A stretch of DNA of 10,619 nucleotides, taken from CBFIHN01 sp965662575 (lineage in GTDB: Bacteria > Pseudomonadota > Gammaproteobacteria > Francisellales > CACEW01). Position numbers and translations under genes: made by a program. A model generated the notes under the pieces. It made no database searches, was not told the DNA's origin, and saw only the letters and a list, made by a program, of their open reading frames with translations. Positions 6,427-10,619 of this stretch are shown piece by piece (the first letter of the stretch is position 1; each line of letters opens with the position of its first letter). Where the stretch lies: contig CBFIHN010000049.1 in NCBI GenBank assembly GCA_965662575.1, positions 1-10,619 on the forward strand. Reading direction: 5' to 3'.

Positions 6427-6870
6427 ATGGAAAAAGGATTTACCCTTGCAGAACTGATGATTGTTGTCGCAATTGTTGGCATACTGGCAGCTTTTGCAAT
6501 CCCAAACTATCAGAACTATCTCAACCGCACACGCGTTACCGAAGCAGTTAATTTACTTGGTCCAGCAAAAATTGCTGTCAGTGAGTATGCCATGTTACAC
6601 AATGGACAACTCAAAGAGCTGTCTAATCATAGTCTCAACCTCAGCAGTGAACAGCTCAAGTCTAATTCCAAAAATATTGCCGCTATTCATATTCAAGGGA
6701 ATAGCGATAACAGCGCACAAATTATTGTTAATTTTCTTGATGGCCTGGGCCAACTGCAGTGGCTAGCAACTTACCACCCAAGCACGGGCAACATCAGTTG
6801 GCAGTGTCATTATGCTAATGACAGCATCATTGCTCAATATGCCCCTAAAACTTGCACGGCAGCCTCATGA
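6427..6870 (+). CDS. pilA: type IV pilin
   Basis: This is a type IVa pilin or pilin-like subunit, exported and held in the inner membrane until it is assembled into a pilus. From ATG 6427 it has 147 aa. It has a very short class III leader MEKG, then the mature N-terminus FTLAELMIVVAIVGILAAFAIPNYQNY: Phe1 for methylation, Glu5 for assembly, and a hydrophobic helix with Pro22. The prepilin peptidase would cut between Gly4 and Phe5. The globular domain is short and ends in a Cys127-Cys143 pair (SWQCHY...KTC), the usual D-region disulfide of gamma/beta pilins. An ATG at 6418 would add three residues (MLV); neither ATG has a clear Shine-Dalgarno, and I chose 6427 because it gives the canonical leader. 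The stop overlaps the ATPase start (ATGA). Position 4 of the mature helix is Ala rather than the more common Ile. Whether this is the major or a minor pilin cannot be told. Confidence 0.93.
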   Translation: MEKGFTLAELMIVVAIVGILAAFAIPNYQNYLNRTRVTEAVNLLGPAKIAVSEYAMLHNGQLKELSNHSLNLSSEQLKSNSKNIAAIHIQGNSDNSAQIIVNFLDGLGQLQWLATYHPSTGNISWQCHYANDSIIAQYAPKTCTAAS

Positions 6871-7979
6871 TATCTCAATCACTTCGCGCAATAAAAACAC
6901 ACAACAGCCAACAACTTGCCTATCAACTGATACAGCAAGCTTTGGCTGACAAAGCCTCTGATATCCATATTGAAGCACACCAAGATAATTACAAAATACG
7001 TTGGCGCATTGATGGTTTATTACACCCTATTATGTCATTGGAAACCCATCATGCATACAGCCTCATCTCTCATCTAAAGGTTCTGGCAAAAGTTGATATT
7101 GCTGAGAGGCGGCTGCCTCAAGATGGTCAATTAATCTTACCGCATCAACCCTGCGATATTCGCTTGAGCACCTGTCCAACTGTTCATGGTGAAAAAGTTG
7201 TTTTACGCCTAATCAACACCAATCAGCATCGAGACATTGCAGAGCTTCTGCCAGATCAACAACAATTACAGACGGTAAGACAATGGATTTTGCAGCCGCA
7301 GGGATTAATTTTGATCACTGGCCCCACCGGCAGTGGAAAAACCTCAACGCTATATAGCTTACTCAGCGCTCTCAACAACCATGATAAAAATATTCTTACC
7401 ATTGAAGATCCTATAGAAATTAAGCTCCCAGGCATCAATCAAACCTCGGTTAACCGCAAATCAGGCTTGGGGTTTGCTGACAGCCTACGCGCGTTTTTAC
7501 GCCAAGACCCCGATATTATTATGATTGGTGAAATTCGTGATCTAGAAACGGCACAAATTGCTATTCGTGCTGCACAAACTGGACACTTAGTGCTTGCCAC
7601 TCTACATACTAATAGTGCCATTGCCACACTCAGCAGACTATACCATATGGGCATTCAACCCCACGAACTTGCCTACTACCTAACGGGTATTATGGCACAA
7701 CGTTTAGTACGCAAGCTATGCCAAAATTGCAAGCAAAAGGGATGTCAATTTTGTCACCAAGGCTTTCATGGTCGCTTTGCATTAAGTGAAACGTTGACAG
7801 TTAGTCAGACTATCCGTCAAATGATTATCCAGCAAGCCAGCGAGCAAGACCTACTAGAGACCGCGCAAAAACAAAATTTTCGTACGCTAGCAACCATGGC
7901 ACAGCTTGCTATTAGTGAGAATAGGACAACGACCAATGAGATCGAACGCACTCTTGGCACTGCAACGACCCACGCCTGA
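6867..7979 (+). CDS. pilB: type IV pilus assembly ATPase, PilB/HofB type, lacking N-terminal domain
   Basis: This is a hexameric secretion ATPase of the GspE/PilB family that powers pilus extension at the cytoplasmic face of the platform protein. From ATG 6867 it has 370 aa, against about 560 for typical PilB, and starts directly in the domain before the ATPase core (ASDIHIE, RWRIDG). Motifs: Walker A GPTGSGKT at 152-159, Asp box TIEDPIE near 180, Walker B IIMIGEIRD near 217-225 and His box TGHLVLATLHTN near 238-249. A tetracysteine site CQNC-KQKG-CQFC (285-296) is unusually tight. The Asp-box/IEDPIE form and gene order favour an extension ATPase over a PilT retraction motor, which lacks this Cys motif. 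The ATG overlaps the pilin stop as ATGA, implying coupled translation; a TTG at 6852 is possible but less likely. PilC follows after two bases. Confidence 0.92.
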   Translation: MISQSLRAIKTHNSQQLAYQLIQQALADKASDIHIEAHQDNYKIRWRIDGLLHPIMSLETHHAYSLISHLKVLAKVDIAERRLPQDGQLILPHQPCDIRLSTCPTVHGEKVVLRLINTNQHRDIAELLPDQQQLQTVRQWILQPQGLILITGPTGSGKTSTLYSLLSALNNHDKNILTIEDPIEIKLPGINQTSVNRKSGLGFADSLRAFLRQDPDIIMIGEIRDLETAQIAIRAAQTGHLVLATLHTNSAIATLSRLYHMGIQPHELAYYLTGIMAQRLVRKLCQNCKQKGCQFCHQGFHGRFALSETLTVSQTIRQMIIQQASEQDLLETAQKQNFRTLATMAQLAISENRTTTNEIERTLGTATTHA

Positions 7980-7981
7980 AA

Positions 7982-9022
7982 ATGATGAAAATTAAACGCC
8001 AACAGCGCATACAATTCAGCCTGCAGCTAAGTCACTTATTAAGCACAGGCATTGTATTGAATCAGTCTCTAAAAATTATCGAAGACACGCCCAGAGAACC
8101 CGCATTACAATCTATATCTTATGCCTTACGACGGGACATTGAACAAGGTCAAACATTACACCAGGCATTAGCCAAACACCCTCAAAGCTTTTCCACATTC
8201 TATCTTGGCCTGATTAATGCTGCAGAACATAGTGGTCAGATCGAGCCAATATTACAACGTCTGGCTAAATATGATCAATTCCTCTTTGAACTCAGTCAAA
8301 ATATTCGTAGTGCCCTGAGCTATCCATTTATACTGATTATCACTGCAATAACAGTGACATTTTTAATGCTGATCTTAGTGATACCGAAGTTTGAAGCATT
8401 ATTTAATAACTTAGATGCTGAACTCCCCATATACACACAATGGGTTATCCATGTTTCTGACTATTTGCAAAACAATATTTTTTTGATCCTACTGGTATTG
8501 GCTATCTTTATTATCATGACAGTGATGGCTTATCAAAAACACAGCTATTGCCGCTACGGTTTACAACGCCTGATTTACCAAATGCCACTGATAGGCAAAC
8601 TACTACAGCTCATGACTGATACGCAACTTCAATCGACTTTGGCCACATTACTGGAGGCTGGAATACCCATTATTGACAGCCTCAAACTCTGCGCATATAG
8701 CACCCACTACCTACCCTACCGCTATGCACTAGATGACATACAACGAAACCTTAAAAAAGGCGTGAGCTTCAATCAGAGTTGCAGACAATACCGACTTTTA
8801 GATCTCCAGGCTCAAAAGCAAATTGACATTGGCGAAAGAACTGGAAAGCTTGATCAAATATTAGCACTGAATGCACAGTTATCGCAGCAACAGCTCCAAG
8901 CGTCGATAACACAAATTAATGCACTCATTGAACCGATCATGATGCTCACTATCGGTACGATTATAGGCAGCTTAGTCTTAGCGATGTATCTACCTATTTT
9001 TAGTATGGCGAATAATTTATAA
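7982..9022 (+). CDS. pilC: type IV pilus inner-membrane platform protein, short form
   Basis: This polytopic inner-membrane protein of the GspF/PilC family couples the ATPase to pilin polymerisation. The protein has 346 aa, against about 400 usually. It starts inside the first T2SF cytoplasmic domain (FSLQLSHLLSTGIVLNQSL), so the leading segment of roughly 50 residues is missing. Membrane segments are near 113-135 (YPFILIITAITVTFLMLILVIP), 164-184 and 316-340. The second T2SF domain is near 210-315, with the repeated signature TLATLLEAGIPIIDSL and the family's usual IDIGERTGKLDQIL and IEPIMMLTIGTIIGSLVLAMYLPIF at the end. Two adjacent ATG codons (7982 and 7985) lie just after the ATPase stop, with no clear ribosome site, so translation is likely coupled. 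It is the last gene of the pilin-ATPase-platform operon; no prepilin peptidase gene follows. Confidence 0.95.
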   Translation: MMKIKRQQRIQFSLQLSHLLSTGIVLNQSLKIIEDTPREPALQSISYALRRDIEQGQTLHQALAKHPQSFSTFYLGLINAAEHSGQIEPILQRLAKYDQFLFELSQNIRSALSYPFILIITAITVTFLMLILVIPKFEALFNNLDAELPIYTQWVIHVSDYLQNNIFLILLVLAIFIIMTVMAYQKHSYCRYGLQRLIYQMPLIGKLLQLMTDTQLQSTLATLLEAGIPIIDSLKLCAYSTHYLPYRYALDDIQRNLKKGVSFNQSCRQYRLLDLQAQKQIDIGERTGKLDQILALNAQLSQQQLQASITQINALIEPIMMLTIGTIIGSLVLAMYLPIFSMANNL

Positions 9023-9062
9023 ATAGAACAAAACTTAGCCTTTAAAAGGACACGTCCATATT

Positions 9063-9203
9063 GGGGCTGTTGCAAGCTGGCTTATAGCGAGCAATAGCTA
9101 GACGAAAAAAATTAAAAAATCGGAGTTTATACCTAATAAATGAGCAGTTTTTCATTTTTTTCAACGACGCTAGTGCCGCTAGAAACTGGTTTGCAACAGT
9201 CCC
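9063..9203. mobile_element. MITE-like palindromic element, about 141 bp
   Basis: The ends GGGGCTGTTGCAA (9063-9075) and, inverted, GGGACTGTTGCAA (9203-9191) match at 12 of 13 bases, and at 16 of 21 bases if extended. The symmetry continues inward through TAGCG, TAGC and GAAAAAAAT (9104-9112 against 9154-9162), so each arm is about 55 bases around a 29-base centre. The element is flanked on both sides by TATT (9059-9062 and 9204-9207), a probable 4-base target duplication. There is no reading frame inside. The GTTGCAA-type ends resemble those of some IS5- and IS6-family elements, but I cannot assign a parent. Confidence 0.75.
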
Positions 9204-9230
9204 TATTTGGCATACTCACCACTACCATTG

Positions 9231-9258
9231 TTGAATTGAGATCAATTTCTAGTATACT
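9231..9258 (+). promoter_or_regulatory. bioY promoter with internal dyad
   Basis: TTGAAT at 9231-9236 (-35) and TATACT at 9253-9258 (-10) have a 16-base spacer. An inverted repeat AATTGA-GA-TCAATT fills 9234-9247, overlapping the -35 and spacer. Transcription would begin near 9265. The dyad does not resemble the BirA operator (TTGT-type arms) or the BioR site, so the regulator is unknown. Confidence 0.5.
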
Positions 9259-9269
9259 CGCTACCTTGT

Positions 9270-9286
9270 ATTCCGCACTGTGGAAT
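9270..9286. promoter_or_regulatory. 17-base palindrome in the bioY leader
   Basis: ATTCCGCACTGTGGAAT pairs at 7 of 8 positions around a central C, with one G-T. It lies about 5 to 20 bases after the predicted transcription start and 34 bases before the bioY ATG. As DNA it could be an operator; as RNA it could form a 6-base-pair hairpin. Confidence 0.45.
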
Positions 9287-9320
9287 GCTTAATTTCATTG
9301 ATTTTTTTACGGAGAAGCTG

Positions 9321-9884
9321 ATGCCAGAATTGAGTTCAACGTTTTTACAAACACCAGCGATGCGCTGGTCCACTCAACATAAATTACGCATCATCGCACT
9401 GATATTTTTGGGTGTCGCTGCCTTAGCATTGAGTGCCCAATTGGGTATTCCACTACAACCTGTTCCGGTTACCCTACAGCCAATAGTAATCACCTTGATT
9501 GCCATATTTTATGGACGCCAATTAGCCACAACGACAGTGGCGAGTTATGTAATGCTGGGGACTTTAGGCGCACCAATCTTTTATGGCTTTACGGGCGGAC
9601 CAGCCATCTTGCCAGGAATTACTGGCGGCTATTTGGTTGGCATGATTGTAGCGACTTATATCATGGGCTGGTTATTTGAAATCGGTTTCGCAAAGCGTTG
9701 GTATCATGCAACAATCGCTATTGTCATCGCTAAAGTGGCCCTGTATACGTTGGGTGTAATGGTTTTAACGCGTTTTGTTGGGTTTTCCCAAGCATTGCAA
9801 TTAGGTGTTTATCCCTTTTTGACTTTATTGATCATCAAGTCTGTTATCTTTGGTATTGTTGTCCCTAAGTTGTGGACAAAATAA
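9321..9884 (+). CDS. bioY: biotin transporter substrate-binding subunit BioY
   Basis: This is the integral-membrane S component of the energy-coupling-factor (ECF) biotin transporter. From ATG 9321 it has 187 aa, the usual size. I chose this start because GGAG at 9311-9314 lies six bases upstream; an ATG at 9285 (199 aa) has no such site and would fall within the palindrome. It has about six hydrophobic helices. Family signatures are PLQPVPVTLQPI (45-55), YVMLGTLGAPIF (76-87), the glycine-rich FTGGPAILPGITGGYLVG (90-107), and GVYPFLTLLIIKSV near the end. No gene for the ECF ATPases or EcfT, and no biotin synthesis gene, is adjacent. BioY can act alone or with modules encoded elsewhere. It is placed between pilus genes and is followed by its own terminator, so it is a separate unit. 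Confidence 0.95.
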   Translation: MPELSSTFLQTPAMRWSTQHKLRIIALIFLGVAALALSAQLGIPLQPVPVTLQPIVITLIAIFYGRQLATTTVASYVMLGTLGAPIFYGFTGGPAILPGITGGYLVGMIVATYIMGWLFEIGFAKRWYHATIAIVIAKVALYTLGVMVLTRFVGFSQALQLGVYPFLTLLIIKSVIFGIVVPKLWTK

Positions 9885-9914
9885 ACCACCCCGCTACTAG
9901 CAATGGCGGGGTTT
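9885..9914 (+). terminator. intrinsic terminator after bioY
   Basis: ACCCCGC (9888-9894) and GCGGGGT (9906-9912) form a perfect 7-base-pair GC-rich stem with an 11-base loop, starting three bases after the bioY stop. A short TTTAT follows. The T run is short, so efficiency is uncertain. Confidence 0.7.
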
Positions 9915-10020
9915 ATCCCAGACTTATCGCCTGTGTGGCAAAACGACACTGACATACGACTAAATCCCTGGCTTAAGAATACCCGTTGAGACATAAGTAG
10001 TAATAATATTGATTGTTTTA

Positions 10021-10049
10021 TAGACAATAGCTTGCTAACCCGCTATACT
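10021..10049 (+). promoter_or_regulatory. promoter of the truncated right-edge gene
   Basis: TAGACA at 10021-10026 (5 of 6) and TATACT at 10044-10049 (5 of 6) are separated by exactly 17 bases. The start would be near 10056, 23 bases before the ATG at 10079. This supports the right-edge frame as a real gene. Confidence 0.65.
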
Positions 10050-10078
10050 TTATGAACAAATAATAATCAATTGCATGG

Positions 10079-10619
10079 ATGCAAATCACCGTTTCCTCCC
10101 TGATCCTCGATCAACGACAACTGTCGTTTTATAATCGGAAAGGTCGAATCATCACGACACTTGATTTCAATGATATGAATGATCTTGAAAAAGTGTTAGA
10201 AGAATACCTATCCCAGCAAAATCTACGACTTGCTAAACGTCTAATAGTCTATCTCGAAGATGGCGAGCTGAAACAAACAACAATTGACATTACAGGTGCT
10301 TGGCAAAATCAAAGCCCACAAGAGCAATTTGAGCGTGCTCAGGAAGAGCTCAATACCTATTTGATAGCCAATCCCAATGACTACTATTGGGATTTTGACG
10401 TGAGAGCTCAAGCGCATCACTATCAGTTAAGACTCTTTGCACTTGAAAAATCACTGGTTACTCCCTTGCTCAAGCTATTAAAATCATCCTCGCTCAGACT
10501 GATGGTAAAAGGTTTCAAAGTCAACTTACTACGCCAACGACACCGTGAATACCAACAACATCGATGTGGATTTGTTGCTGCCATTATTGGCGTGGTGCTG
10601 AGTAGCGCCTTGATCAATG
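10079..10619 (+). CDS. PilM-like/PilN-like (GspL-type) pilus alignment protein, 3' end cut by the window
   Basis: An uninterrupted frame of 180 codons runs from ATG 10079 to the window end; the rest lies outside. Residues 1-147 look like the second half of a PilM/HofM or GspL cytoplasmic domain: AKRLIVYLEDGELKQTTIDI (52-71), then a helix SPQEQFERAQEELNTYL (79-95), YYWDFDVRA (102-110), and HYQLRLFALEKSLVTPLLKLLKSSSLRLMVKGF (114-146), the usual strand-helix-strand. Next comes VNLLRQRHREYQQHR (148-162), comparable to the INLLPWRE-type motif opening PilN, and a hydrophobic segment from about 163 that is likely the membrane helix. It would place the protein in the inner membrane with a large cytoplasmic part, like GspL. 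No DIGSS-type nucleotide-binding motif is visible. ATG 10075 in another frame ends after 19 codons. The ribosome site is weak (CATGG). Assignment rests on pattern and pilus context, so it is moderate; the existence of the gene is well supported. Confidence 0.65.
   Translation, partial: MQITVSSLILDQRQLSFYNRKGRIITTLDFNDMNDLEKVLEEYLSQQNLRLAKRLIVYLEDGELKQTTIDITGAWQNQSPQEQFERAQEELNTYLIANPNDYYWDFDVRAQAHHYQLRLFALEKSLVTPLLKLLKSSSLRLMVKGFKVNLLRQRHREYQQHRCGFVAAIIGVVLSSALIN

Noticed and set aside
7256..7654. Two consecutive minus-strand frames inside pilB
   Set aside because: They are antisense to the conserved Walker A to His-box region, and have no start signals or family resemblance.
9039..9049. CCTTTAAAAGG after pilC as a terminator
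   Set aside because: The stem is very short and has no loop space or T tract.
10423..10617. Minus-strand frame at the right edge
   Set aside because: The plus-strand frame over the same bases has a near-consensus promoter and a pilus-like sequence pattern; the minus-strand product looks random.

Overview
The window is chromosomal DNA from a moderately AT-rich gammaproteobacterium. The evidence is a didermic gene set: two Sec-exported lipoproteins with the lipobox LSGC, a type IV pilus cluster with gamma/beta-type pilin, a PheS close to the enterobacterial protein, and an SfcA-type NAD malic enzyme. Sigma-70-like promoters with TATACT or TATAAT boxes stand in front of most transcription units. 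I cannot name the genus from the sequence. No rRNA, tRNA, CRISPR array or intact insertion sequence was seen.

Layout. Positions 1-1083: a minus-strand gene for an atypical response-regulator receiver protein with its own C-terminal domain. Positions 1084-1404: a divergent intergenic region. Positions 1405-3120: malic enzyme (maeA). Positions 3337-4059: an orphan OmpR-type response regulator behind an extended -10 promoter. Positions 4152-5155: two consecutive small lipoprotein genes, the first BamE/SmpA-like, the second carrying a terminator-like hairpin inside its coding sequence. Positions 5308-6321: pheS, with no pheT after it. Positions 6427-9022: a tightly coupled type IV pilus operon of pilin, assembly ATPase and inner-membrane platform protein (pilA-pilB-pilC order, like ppdD-hofB-hofC). 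Positions 9063-9203: a MITE-like palindromic element. Positions 9321-9884: bioY, followed by a terminator. Positions 10079 to the end: a truncated gene not listed as a complete reading frame, which looks like a shrunken PilM-like cytoplasmic domain fused to the start of a PilN/GspL-type membrane protein.

How it fits together. The right half is a pilus assembly region: major or minor pilin, extension ATPase, platform protein and, past the bioY interruption, what is probably the start of the inner-membrane alignment complex. The pilus parts look reduced: PilB lacks its N-terminal domain and has a very short zinc hairpin, PilC starts inside its first T2SF domain, and the PilM part is about half length and lacks a nucleotide-binding motif. 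The left half holds central metabolism (malate to pyruvate), two regulators without a neighbouring kinase, and envelope lipoproteins. The most interesting items are the compact pilus machine with its PilM-PilN-like fusion, the MITE, the hairpin within the lipoprotein gene, and the divergent receiver protein.
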